From positions 26,696,001-26,760,000 of the forward strand of contig CM073596.1 of the NCBI GenBank assembly GCA_037074705.1: DNA of 64,000 nucleotides, given 5' to 3'. The stretch's first letter is position 1, and every line of letters starts with the position of its first letter. Position numbers and translations under genes: made by a program. Source of the DNA: Zhengitettix transpicula (taxonomy: Eukaryota > Arthropoda > Insecta > Orthoptera > Tetrigidae). Positions 50,115 through 62,532 of the stretch are shown here, one piece after another. The notes under the pieces are model-generated. The model ran no database searches, was not told the DNA's origin, and saw only the letters and a list, made by a program, of their open reading frames with translations.

Positions 50115-50432
50115 AACAATTGATGACCTTATACAGACACTTTTTATTTTGCAGCGACGTTTCGATACTTATTTGTATTTTCTTCGGGTATTTTCGAAAT
50201 TAGTTTAATAAACTAGCACACAAAAAACAAGCTATTCAATTCACAACAGTTCTGAAAGACGATCCGAGGCACACATTGTTCATAAGAGCAAGTCAGCTAA
50301 AATATTATTAGCGTTATATTCCAAATTAATATTAATTTGGAAAGTACCTGAAGATGATACAAATAGGTATCGAAACGTCGTTACAATATCCTCAAAATAA
50401 AGTGTGTGTGTAAGGACATCAATTGTTTTATT
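50115..50432. mobile_element. Palindromic element with mirrored hammerhead cores
   Basis: Arms of about 90 bp: AACAATTGATGACCTTATAC on the left answers GTAAGGACATCAATTGTTTT on the right. Plus strand 50348-50376 reads CTGAAGA, stem GATAC / GTATC around AAATAG, GAAAC, then GTC: a complete hammerhead-type core with paired stem II. Minus strand 50187-50159 reads CCGAAGA, stem ATAC / GTAT around AAATAA, GAAAC, GTC. It lies only about 45 bp from the preceding inverted-repeat element. No coding. Best reading: two opposed ends of a Penelope-like element. Confidence 0.7.
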
Positions 50433-53400
50433 AATTCAAAAACACGTTCAATTAAAGCTTTAATCTGACTCTGTTGTGGACATATTTTATTATTTTATAT
50501 GTAATCAGATCGTGTTAAATTCTGTTTTATTTATACTTAAAATGTCGGATAAATATCCATTTAAACCATCGCCGAGTCTCATCGATAGCTCAACAATGAC
50601 AGCTCCAAACAAATGTTTATCAATAATGCAATTACGCGTGATGATTGTGTAAAACTATTTTTAGTCGTTGACGATGTCTGGTTGTTCTGGCATGTTGTAG
50701 CAGTAGCCGTGGGTGGTGACTCCATGGTTGGATAACCTGAATATGGAACACGGCGTGTACGTATAACGCGTCAAAATTGGTTGCGCATTAATAAAAATTT
50801 AATCCGGTTGGGAACCCGAGAATGTTTTATTTAGTCGTCGCTCTCATAAGATTAAGATAATAGTTTTACAGACGAATTTTGGTTCTTTCAAATTATACGT
50901 GAAGACGCTGATAAGAAAGTATTTATATTACTGGTTAGGATAAAATAATTCTAGGACTCTAAGAAAGCAAGTACCAGTCTAAAGTTAATAACTGTAGTAG
51001 TTCAGTTGTTGAAGTATGGCCAAAAAATCCTTCAATTTACATTCTCTTTTAAAACGTCGCGTTGTATATTATTAGTAATATTTTCAGTGAGATATATAGC
51101 CTTATTTTCTTCCACGTCCCACGCTGAATGATGTGAAATTTTCCGGAGAAGTGAATTAGGAGCTTGTCTGCCGTCGAATTAGACACGGTCTCCGTTATAC
51201 TTTTCACGAAGGAAGAGGTATTAGAACATCCTCGCACAGAGGCAAGCTCCCAGATCGTAAAGTAGTTGATGCAAGTGGCAAGAATTTTGTAGCTGCGCCT
51301 CTGTAAAATAAGGAGAGAAAGAAGAAGTGAAAAAAAAGAACAACAACAACGTAGACCTGCATTCCTCGAGGCAGGGCTACGTCGCCAAAGAAAACTCAAT
51401 TTAAAGCGAGGTATTGGTCGAGATACGTGGAACGAAACTTGTGGCGCAATATTTTCTGGGTTCCAGAATTGGTGCCAGAGTTTTTTTTGTACCTTCGTTT
51501 TATAACTCCCCAATAGTTTGATAGCATTCAGAGGAACCTCCAGATCTGGAAAGTTCCTAGTTATCTCGAGCAGGATTCCTCGAGATAAACCTGTTATGAA
51601 GCTGGGTAATTTACATCAGCCTTTTTAATTTGACACCCATTTCGAGGTTTGTGGACCGGAATGCGTTTGCTTATTATGATAGAATTGTCGTGGAGAAATC
51701 TTGTAAAGAATAATCGAAGCATCTGTTTCAAAAGTCGAAACTTTCTGCGTGTCCCAAGATTATCAACGCCTTTTTCGCTTAAGCAGAAATGGAGAAAAAC
51801 ACCATAAAGTATGTTTATTTATAGTTTTAAGTTTTTATGTTATCACTTCAATATTTAATATTGAATAAATTGAAAAAATATTGTTCCATCTCAGAATGTT
51901 GAAACAATAATTGCTTATAACTGAATGTAAATTTAATATTGTACATAAAGAATGTCTTTGATATTTTTATCTGACCATTTATGTTATACATGCTTGTACG
52001 TTTTCCTGGTTCATTGTTTACAAAAGTTAATAATCTTGTAATGAAATTATCTTTTATTTCGGGAAAATGATACTTTATAAATCAAACTTTATATGTAGAT
52101 ATGGAATAGAAATTAATTGTCATAAAAATTCCTTAACCCACATTAAAACGCTATATCATACGTCTATTATGCGCCTTGCATTACCAATGCGCTGGCTTAG
52201 TTGTGAGAAGTAATTGTTAAAATTCGTAGTAGAAGGATATCTGGTTTCCGTCTCGGACTCTACTATTATGCTTGTATACGACTTGGCTGCTTTTTTTTGC
52301 TTCTTCAGTGGAGTCTTAAATAGAGAAGCTAATTTAACTTTATAACAATGAAATAAGTATTTATTAATCACTTAGATCGTTATTATTTGATATGTTCGAT
52401 TTGTTTATAGACGTTTAAAGTTCGTTTTGTTTATCGTCTCGGCGGAGTGTTTCCGCGTTCGTGCGAGGTTATATCGACGGTCGAAGCAGCTGCGTTGCAA
52501 TTACGTTCAAGCAATTCAGCTCCACCTGTCAACCGAGTAGAAAGCACGCCGAACTTTCTACGTGCAACTCATTAATAGGGATCGAGCGAGGATAGAAGTC
52601 AGCGGTCGCTGTTTTGAACACATCCGTCTCACTCAAGGATCTACTGTCTCAAGTCATGAGGGCAAAAGTCAAGAATCGATTTGAAGGTCTTGCGAGAATT
52701 TATTTTTAACTTGTTCAAGAGATCCGTAATTGCCTGGGGGTTTGAAATAAATTTAGTGAAAAAGTGAGCAACCGTCTCTGACAGCGAAGTAGTTCAGGTA
52801 GTCGTCAGGGTAAAGCCGTATTTATCCGAAATATAATTACACAATAAATGTAATTGAATAAATAGTTCTCGGGTTTGCAGTGTAGAAACGACGTTTTCTA
52901 TGCCTTGCGCTGCGATCTGATGGCAGCGCCAAATCTCGTGTTAGGGTCCACTGGGAAATATAATTATCAAAAAGCAGAAAATGTTTAGTAATTGACAATG
53001 CAATTAATACAATTAGAACATTGTGATAACATTTATGGCGTCATCAGCTGAGCAATAGTTGCAAAGAAAACAGACCGTAATGATTAATAATATGTTCTAA
53101 AATTCTTCAATTTTATTCCATATTTTAAATTAATTCCAAAATTGTTCAATATTACATATATTTTGAATAAATCTGAAAAGTCATGGAATATAATCCATGC
53201 GTGTAGAAATCAAAATTCATAGACTTTTCCTTTTTATTTATAGCCATATTTATTTTATTTAAGTTCGATATACCAAACCGAGTCAGTCAATACTAAATCT
53301 TTAAATCTTAGCTTTTCTCCATAAGGTAAATTTTTCTTTGGAATTTTTAATTGTTTATATTGTTCTAATAATGTATTTTAGATTAGAAGGATGCGCAGAT

Positions 53401-55659
53401 AAAGAATTTAAAAATTAGTTCAGAAGAGAGAATTTCACTAAAATAAATTAATTGTTCAAATTGTTTTTTGTGTCCAACACTGCTGTCATTATTTAAATTA
53501 TAATAAATATGAAAATAACAAAACAAATCCCGTAGAATATGTTACTTAGATGATACGATCACAACTCAACACAGAAACTTTGAATTTCTGGGCTTAAATC
53601 TAATGTGTCGTGTCTGCTTTAGGAAACATAATGTAGTCTATTAGTTTTTTTAATATACTAGGTCCTAGAAGAAAAATAAATATTTTTCGTTTTGAGAGCT
53701 GATTACGTTTAACTAAAGTTTCTAATCATTTTAATTGCCAGCCATTTTCTAGATATTCCCCGTTCTTGTTTGTGTGTGGATTTAAGACGTGAATTTCAAG
53801 TATTTCATAAGCGGCGGCTGTTAATTAAGGGAAATATGAGTAAAATTCTTAGTTTACTGCGAGAATGTGGGAACTGTTTTAATGAAAGAAACTATTTCGC
53901 CTTCGCCGCTAATTGGATTTTTTGATTTCAGTAATTCAAAATTTAGTGTGAAGGAAACAAATGACGTTCCTCATCATCAAAAGAGCTACGTGTATAAGCG
54001 CAGATTCCTTTCCTTTTACATTTAGCACAAAATTATTTTGAATTAAAATATACAGTGCTCTGTGGGATCTTAACAGCTTCGTTCATTTTATTTTAAAAAT
54101 TATCTCGCCCTCATTTCTTTCAATTATATGTTAATTTTTGATCTGTTTGTTCCGAATTTTCTAACGTTTGTGAATTTTATGGCACTCTCCTGGGCCTTAC
54201 AATGTAACCTATTATTTTTTTCCCCTTATTGATTAAGAACCCGAGGTTTTAATAAATCGCAGAATAAATTTTCTTTGAGGGTTTCGGGTTTACGCTTACG
54301 TAAATTTATACGTTGAAACCTAAATATTTAAAAAAGAATTATCTTGTTACGTCCAATTATAAACTTATAAAGTCTTAAAATTTTTGCTGTTACTAGTGCT
54401 TTGAATGAATTAACAAAAGTCAATACAAATCAGTCGTAATAAAATAAATTTTTTTAAATAATATTTACAGTGTATTAATTATTTAAAGTATTTTTATGTA
54501 GAAAAAGTTCTCAGGTTTCCGCCAGGAATTAATTAATTCTGAAGGACGAAACTTGGTCTATGTCTAATAAATTGGTGTTAGGAATTTTTAATCTGTGTAT
54601 TAAACTTTTTATACTAGCGTATTTGAACAGAATATGTTATATTATGTCTTTTAAAGTTGTCAGTTTATTTTCAGTAACACTTGACGATTTTCGTGCTAAA
54701 AGAAAATGTCCTCTGTAAAACTTGCTACTTGAAATTGTTCGTGATGGAAGTAATTAAAAGTGGAATCGGAATATATTGTTACTTGCTACTGAAATCATTC
54801 GTATCAAAACATCGCGTCAGTGCTATTGAGAACGAGGACGGGTGATTTATGTTTTCCGCTATATAATGTAACACAGATCTTGTAGAAGCTGTCTTAGATA
54901 GCGGGCTTTAGCAACAGCAGCAGCAGCCGCTAGAATGTATTTCGTGCTCTAGGGTCAAGGTGTTGCTATCTGCAATCGCCTTCCTCGCCAGTAAATCTGC
55001 GCTTTCCCCAGCCACGCCTTGCTATTGCTTACCCTATAAAAATATTTACTCTTTGTAATTCTGGGTGACGTAAAAATTCTTCTTTTACATCAAAAATGTC
55101 TTTAAGTCAATATATCTAGGTAAACGTGCTGTTCTCCTGCAACACTTGTGACAGTATCATTATACAATATCAGATTGATGAACTGTGAGGACAGTTTAAT
55201 TTTTAGTATTTGCGTCATCTGCTTTGGTAAACACGTAGAATCACGCGCGACCTTCTGCAGCTGTTGCTGCTGATTTTAAAATAAAAAAAACAAACTACAA
55301 TTGTAAAAGAGGAAAACGTTTATCAGAACTTTAACACTTGGGCGCCACGTGGCAAAATTACCACAAAAAAAAATATTATTTATGTGAAATATTTACACAA
55401 GAAAGGAAACTACATACAAAGAAATACAGAATGAATAATTAATGCTACCGGCTTGCTAGAACATGAACTCCACTTCATATTCCCCGTGTTTAAGTTTGAT
55501 CTTGAAATACCGTAGCATTTAAACGCAAATTCTGCAGAAAAGAAACCCCAGCGGTTTACGGTTTGTGAAAAGAGTTGCAGCGGTGTTTGAATCACCCGCC
55601 ACGTGTTGGTTTGTTCTCAGGCTGACGACCCTCCTCAGCAAAATGTGATCACCGGCCTC
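50433..55659. other. Unassigned AT-rich stretch
   Basis: No gene recognised in 5.2 kb. The frames at 51049-51513 (-) and elsewhere show no domain known to me. A GC-richer, CpG-containing island at 52430-52640 is unexplained. Confidence 0.35.
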
Positions 55660-56211
55660 CAGTCAAACATCGAGTGTCTCTCCGCCTCCGCAGTCCAACA
55701 TAAAGTGTCTCTCCACATCTGCAGTCCAACATAAAGTGTCTCTCCACATCTGCAGTCCAACATAAAGTGTCTCTCCACCTCTGAAGTCCAACATAAAGTG
55801 TCTCTCCACCTCTGCAGTCCAACATAAAGTGTCTCTCCACCTTTGCAGGCCAACATAAAGTGTCTCTCCACCTTTGCAGGCCAACATAAAGTGTCTCTCC
55901 ACCTCTGCAGTCCAACATAAAGTGTCTCTCCATCTCTGCAGGCCAACATAAAGTGTCTCTCCGCCTCCGCAGTCCAACATAAAGTGTCTCTCCGCCTCCG
56001 CAGTCCAACATAAAGTCTCTCCACCTCTGCAGTCCAACATAAAGTGTCTCTCCGCCTCCGCAGTCCAACATAAAGTGTCTCTCCGCCTCCGCAGTCCAAC
56101 ATAACGTGTCTCTCCGCCTCCGAAGTCCAACATAAAGTGTCTCTCCGCCTCCGCAGTCCAACATAAAGTGTCTCTCCGCCTCCGCAGTCCAACATAAAGT
56201 GCCTCTCTCTG
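55660..56211. repeat. 31-bp minisatellite, 17 units plus a partial
   Basis: Unit CAGTCCAACATAAAGTGTCT plus 11 further bases (CTCCACCTCTG or CTCCGCCTCCG). Seventeen full units and one partial; unit 12 has lost two bases. Two unit types cluster: CCACCTCTG-like units dominate the left half and CCGCCTCCG-like units the right. On the minus strand none of the three frames has a stop through the array, giving three overlapping open frames of 183-191 codons (56224 to 55635). They are a by-product of the repeat and no gene is claimed. Confidence 0.95.
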
Positions 56212-56603
56212 CAATATTCTCCAACCTCGTTACATTCCCTCCCTTTTTACAAAATTACCCTTTCATTGGTAGAAATATTCCTAACTAGTAACAGACTGCC
56301 AGCTACATGTTGTTTCCAAGATATTTATGACCGGGGGAAAATTCCTTCCTGGAGTTTTGCTACCTTTATCGGAAGTTAAAATTTAAAATGTATTTCCAAA
56401 CCTTCCATTACAACTTTAAATAAATAATGGATGAAAGAAAGTGCGCTATACTACTTAAGACCAGTCTTAATTTTTTGTGTTTACAGGAACTGGCAAAATT
56501 CAAAATTACTACTATCTGACCCCAGAGACCTTTTGCATTTCTGAGTATTTTTCTTTATGAATGGTGAGACTCATTCTGAATCTACGAGTGTTTTCCTATT
56601 TCT

Positions 56604-56628
56604 CTGAAGCTGATTAGAGCTTAGAAAC
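56604..56628 (+). ncRNA. Hammerhead-like core (degenerate)
   Basis: CTGAAGC, TGATTAGAGCTTA, GAAAC, GTTG. The order and spacing fit the motif seen in the foldback elements, but the first block ends in C and stem II is weak. Likely a relic of a Penelope-like element end. Confidence 0.35.
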
Positions 56629-59600
56629 GTTGATTTCAGTCTTAAATCCCTGCTGCGTGATCGTCTACAAAATGGAAACTCCGTAGAATATCAGACAGAT
56701 GTGAGACATAAATTCAACAACTTGGTCGTCTTAAAAGTTTATTATGGATCTATTCAATTATCTTGACACACACTCTGCTTGGTAAGACATTTTATTAACA
56801 TGCAATCAGTATTACAGAAATCTTTCGACAATCATAGCGCCATTTTCATCCAAGGCAATTGGACCAACACAGCTTCCATAATCATAAAAATCATTAAAAA
56901 AAATTTACAATCCAATATGAGAGTCAAGGTGCGTTATAATTTTTTTTACTACTTGAGGATAAGACGCAATAAAGTCGGGTGTGTGATAACGTGTTGCTGT
57001 CCAGCGGCCAAACACTTAAGGCTGTACGGAGAAACGTTAACTTAGGTGACGTAAGGATCGGTAGGGTGATTCTCTCTCTGAATGTGTTTGTGTTAGAATT
57101 TCATACTGAGTTATTGTTAATCTTGGAGGTGCCGCGAGCATCTTAGATAGGAGTTGCAAAATTTTGGAGAACATACCAGTTAGAAGAAAGTAATCTTGCA
57201 GCTGTCACTAACAAACATTAATCAGGTCAGGTATTCGACTTGGGGCTGTTGACATCTGATGACAATCACTAGTGTCTTGATACGCAAATGGCAACAGCAA
57301 TGTGAGGTAGATTTGTCCATATTTTTACCGGCTTAATGTTGTCTTTCGTATCACGGTAGTCGCTAATTCTTTAAACCTACGTTATTTAAACATTTCTGGT
57401 CTACCTTGCAAACCAGCGAAAATTGTATCTAAAATCACGACTCTTTCAAACATTTAGCAACAGGTCACCGATTCACACAATCCCAAGAACCCCAGTCTCG
57501 AAGCATCGAAACTAACTACCGTTACACACAAACGTCAATTCTCCATGATAAGGCAAATGGACATTAAAATTAACGAAACTAGTACGTTTGTACCTGATGA
57601 GAAAATAAACTTAACCATTTCTGGGCGCACATTTTCTTAGGGTGAACACTTTGCATTAATCTTCTCACATTGCCGTTTGTAGAATTCTTTTCTTCTTTAT
57701 AATTACCATTTTCGTTGCTAATGACTTGTATCGCTAGGTATTTTCTTTGGTTGGCAGAAAATCTTTGTATCACTTGGAAGATTCCGTACAAATAATTTTT
57801 TTAAGAGAAACAAGACATACTAAATTCCCAGTGAATGAATAGCAGACCTCCAGGAGTAAAAACACTTTACTAAAAAATATAAAAATAGTAGAATAAAGTA
57901 ATAAAAGTTCTCTAAAATTATGATCAAAGATAAGATGAAATAGTACTTAATTTGATTTCACAATGGCTTCCTAGTCTGACAGTCAGGAAAAACACAATTA
58001 TTGGATGGCATCTGTAGGGATGTAATAGAACTATGTGAGCTCTCAAGGAACACCGTATTAGCACCACTGTTCTTAATATTCCATTTTATATTAGAAAAGT
58101 TTCTTCACTCACTAGATAGTTCATCCTAACTCATTACAGGACATAGCACAGAGTAGAAGCTGGGCGGATTTCAAATATTAATTGTTTGGATTGTACTTAG
58201 CCTGTAGAAGTTGTGGAATCTCGTGTTTATAATCTGAATGAACACACACAATGTGTCTTCCCTTTCAAGTCGTCTTTTCATGACGTGTTCCTATCTCTAC
58301 TTAGTCTCCTTCGTAGTCGTGGTTCCTTTGCGTTCCTTCAGTACTCTTGAAGAGTACCTTGTTTAATATAAACACACCAGTCATTAAGCTTCTGAACCAC
58401 ACAATAATTTATAAGCGGCAGGAGATAATTCGAAAGCAGCAGCTCGCCTTCTGGATCTCTCGCTTTCATTTGTCGGAGCCTATCGCGAGACGAGATCGCT
58501 TCCTTCTGTGCAGCAGCTTGCTTTCACACCGCTCCTTTGATTTGCATATGAAGCTCGTCTGTCCCATCAAGATGGCCGGTGTGCACATTGCTGGATCGGG
58601 TCGGGGCGCGGCCACGGTCTTTGGCGCACGCGATCTTCCAGAGAGGTTAGCCATGCGCGTCCACAGCCTTCTAGTTAGTGCGAAGTCGTGAGGCCAAGCG
58701 CGTCACGGACCACGAACAATCGCACTACCTGAGGGGCTGGAGGCGACGTAATCCCAAACATGGACTTTATCGGAGGTTCAAAGCACTCTCAACGGCGTGG
58801 GCTAGTTGCATGTTTATATCACAAACCACGGGATTATCCGTTAGCGGTGTTTTGTACGAAGAAGGTGAACGCTGCAGCAGAATTAGGCGAGGCTTCCAAG
58901 TTTTATGTACCAGGTTATCGAGAAATTTAGGTGACGGCTTTTGCCAAGACGAAGGTATCAGAAAGGAGGAAGAGTTCAAGACAACTTCAGTAGCGAATAA
59001 TCGCTCAGAAATCGGCCAATTTCAGTCAACTTAAGAGTTGTCTCTCTTGACAAGTCCCTCTCTGTACTCAGGAAAGTTATTTCACAGATGTAAATCTATC
59101 GGCTACAGGCATGGAACCAAACAGGTCCAGTGACGCCATTGTTTTTCCACCCAATGAGACTCCAATATCCTTTCAAAATAGTCGAGACAAAACTCGGCAG
59201 TCTAATCAGGATCATTCTCGCTTCGGCCGATAAAAGATCATCGAAATAAAATTGCGAATCAAAAGATGCGTGAAGTGATTCTCGGTTATAGTGTGAAGTG
59301 CGGTAGCCATCCTTGCCCTCGTTCCTTGCCCAGCTTTGGTCGTCCACACCTGCCATTGTGCTTCTGGTGACGTCATCTCCATTGTCAGACCAGACTCCCA
59401 CTTTTTTCTCCTCTCGCTCGTTCTCCACAGACAACTTCTTCGGTGACAACTGTGTTTACGGGTGCCCAGGTCTTGAGATAACGGTCTCTGTAACCGGCTG
59501 CGAAGTTGCATTCTCACTGCTGCGGGACTGAGCACTACTTTGGTGAAAGTTGGGTGCAACTTGGATTTTAAAAACCCCTCAAATTATATTAATTATCTCG

Positions 59601-59719
59601 ATCCGGCGCTTCATCTCAAAAATCTTAATCCTCTTCGATGCAGTTAACTCTTTGACATAAATCCCACTTTATTTTCTTACATATTCAACCACTTTTTACG
59701 CTATTAACCTAGAAAGTAG

Positions 59720-59721
<2 letters not shown>
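56629..59721. other. Unassigned stretch
   Basis: No gene recognised. A GC-richer island at about 58440-58760 contains TTTGCATATG and CAAGATGGCC, which can be transcription-factor sites, but this is too little to call an element. Open frames on both strands at 58347-59560 overlap and lack domains. Confidence 0.3.

Positions 59722-59777
<56 letters not shown>
59722..59777. repeat. (TA)n microsatellite
   Basis: Alternating TA with one AA interruption near 59758. Confidence 0.95.
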
Positions 59778-60397
59778 AAACTGGAACCAGCTTGTTTACA
59801 TTTTAATACGTTCTTTGTTGTTATTATTTCGGACAATCCGAATCATTGAATCCTGTGCCCTTTTATTATTTTATTATCCTATTTTCACATTAATTGAATA
59901 AAAAAAGTTATTTCTAAAGTACCTCAGTAACCTCTGTAAAGAGCAGGTCGTATGTGATTGGGAGAGGAAGGGAGATTTCCAGACAACTGCTACGTATTTT
60001 TATAACGCCCTGTGCTTATCACATCTTAGCATTTACGGATGGTTTTTTTTTCGCTACAACATATCCACGGGGTAATATTTTAAGGATAGTTATTACGTTA
60101 ACAAGTTGTCGTAACAAAGGTTCGTGTTAAAGTGAGTCCAACCTGAGCCCAGTGGACGACTGGCCATCGTATTTTGAGACGACTCCTATTATAATTAATG
60201 CAATTATAATAAGAATCACTACTTTTCGTCCCTACAGCGGGTATGAGAACAAGGCCATGTTTTTAAAAATTCCTTTATATAAAAGTAAATAATTTTTGAA
60301 GCAAATACTTGAAATTCTTAGTAAAGTTTATCCAATAAAATTTATGTTTAAAATTTTTTACATTATTTTTTCTTCTTACGTTTTTTAATTTAATATA

Positions 60398-60775
60398 TAA
60401 AAAACAAGTATTTTTCGGCCAATAACATATCTGTATTTAATAAAAATTAATTCAACATACCAATCACGTTTCATTACACGTATTGTCCCGTCATCAGGTA
60501 TTGACTCTTTCTTCAGAGTTTTTTTTGGATATATTCCAAATTTATTAACGTTTATTTTTTTGGTTCGCTTTTTTAATTTTGATATTTTTTATATATATAA
60601 AAAGTGTATTTTAGTAAAATCTCAATTTTTTTTCCTGACAGAATTTTTGATTTAGGAAGAGTCAGAGCCTGATGAAGGTAAAAAAAATGTTCAGGAACGT
60701 CATTGGTCTTTTCTATTACTTTTTCTTAATTAAATGTCTATTATTGGCAAGAAAATACTTGTTTTTCTGTTTTAT
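60398..60775. mobile_element. Imperfect palindromic element with mirrored hammerhead-like cores
   Basis: Left arm (AAAACAAGTATTTTTCGGCC from about 60402) mirrors the right arm ending ...GGCAAGAAAATACTTGTTTT at about 60763. Minus strand 60497-60468 reads CTGATGA (the canonical block), an 18-nt spacer with little pairing, GAAAC. Plus strand 60669-60698 reads CTGATGA, an 18-nt spacer, GGAAC (one change), GTC. More diverged than the 50115 element. No coding. Confidence 0.6.
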
Positions 60776-62532
60776 ATAATTAAACAATTTTTTTTCAGCA
60801 CATGAATTTTAGTATCTAAATATTCAACATCATTGAAGATATTTTAGATCATAATATTCTCAAATTGCGTCGCAACGTAGTGCTCTAATTGCATTGTCAA
60901 GTATTAAACACTTTCTGATTGTTTGCCAATTAAATTTATTTATTATATTTATAAAATAAATTAAATAATTTTTTTAAACTGACCGTATTTATTAACTGCT
61001 ATAGAATGTTAATCAGTCGCATTTACAATTAATAACAGCACTTTAAAGCGTAAAACCGAGCGTCGTGTACAAGAAAATGTACTGATAGAACTAGTCATTG
61101 AGTAGCTAAATCATTTTTATTTTCTGCAAATGTAACGACGTTTGGTTTGAATAACTTGTAAATGTAACTTGTATAGTTCGCCAATTAAATCTATTCATAG
61201 AGGTTTTAACATTAGCATGCAAATTATTATGATTTCGTCTTGATCCATTCAGTGATAAATGCTCCCTTTATCTGGTCGTTGACTTCTCTTCTTGATGTTA
61301 CTAAATTATGGAGATTTAAATCTCAGATTGTAACAAAAAGGAGAATATCCATCTGCAGGAAATCTAATGTGGTAATTAAATCCAAAAGAAAAAGCATTAA
61401 ATGTAAAATGAACATTTCCGGGGAAAACTGCTCGGTGTACATCATATCCACGGAGAAATGACGTTGGCAGGATGTGAAGGACAGGTTTGACGTGTCTGTA
61501 ACCAGTTTAATTTTTTTTTTGTTTGTTCTCTTTGCGGCCAGTCTCCAGAGATCCACCGTCCACCATTTACGAACGTGTACTTTAATCCACTTTGCAGCAG
61601 TGAACTTGCTGTGTCATTAATGCCTTCGATAATTGGACTCTCGATAACTTGACGTGAGCTGTAATTGATTTCTTGAATGGACGTAAATATTATCTGAAAT
61701 TAGTTTCGGTCCCGTTATATTCGTTTATCGATGTCAATAGAAATCCGATGCAGGTTAAAAACGCGATTGTTTCCGTCGATTCCACCATTACTCGACTTTT
61801 CTGGACGGAAGACAAAACCACCACGTAATTCTTTGTCTCGTTCCGGACCTGACCACCTCATTATTTTCAAACGAGCTCCGGAATGGGGGGTGACGCAATT
61901 CAAGCAAAGCCCATTTTTGTAATTGGGAGTACGTGGGTTCGAACTCGTTCTAGTCAACCTGTTTTCATTTTTATTCAAGGACTTTACGCTAACGTGCAGT
62001 CAGAGCGACGTCGTTTCAAATTCTTAAATTACGACACCCGTTCGGTGACAGGTTTTAGATCTCAATCAACCACAGGATGCCGATCAATTTCATTCAGGTG
62101 CACAGGCCAATCCCCGCCCAGCCTGTCTCGTTCCGGTATGAATTTCCAAGTCGGATACTGTGACATCTGCAAATGTCAAAATTCATTTTAACTGATCCTC
62201 ATTCTTAAAACATTATAATAGATTTAATGTTGGAAATTAACACACAGACATCACCAAAAATTCAGTTGATTGAATATTTTAAATAGGAAACAGCCACAGT
62301 ACGAGGAATGTTCAGAATATCAACGTTTGACTAAACGTGTTACGATAATCAGACTTTGAAAAACTAAAATAATCAGCGCCATGAAAATGTAACATCAAGG
62401 TCAAGCAGCCCCTCGTCTAGCGATGTTACCAGAAATATCATCCGTTAAATTTACGAGTTAATAAATAGAAGATGTGGTAAAAAGACCTCGCCGCTTTTGT
62501 ATAATCCAGCCTGGAAAATATAATAATCAATA
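60776..62532. other. Unassigned stretch
   Basis: No gene recognised. A lone B-box-like GGGTTCGAACTC at 61936 has no A-box partner. Confidence 0.35.

Noticed and set aside
55660..56211. CRISPR array suggested by regular short repeats
   Set aside because: Units are directly adjacent with no spacers, in a eukaryotic sequence.
55635..56224. Three long minus-strand open frames
   Set aside because: They come from one 31-bp tandem repeat without stops; no evidence of a gene.
61930..61950. B-box-like GGGTTCGAACTC
   Set aside because: No A-box at a suitable distance and no second copy.
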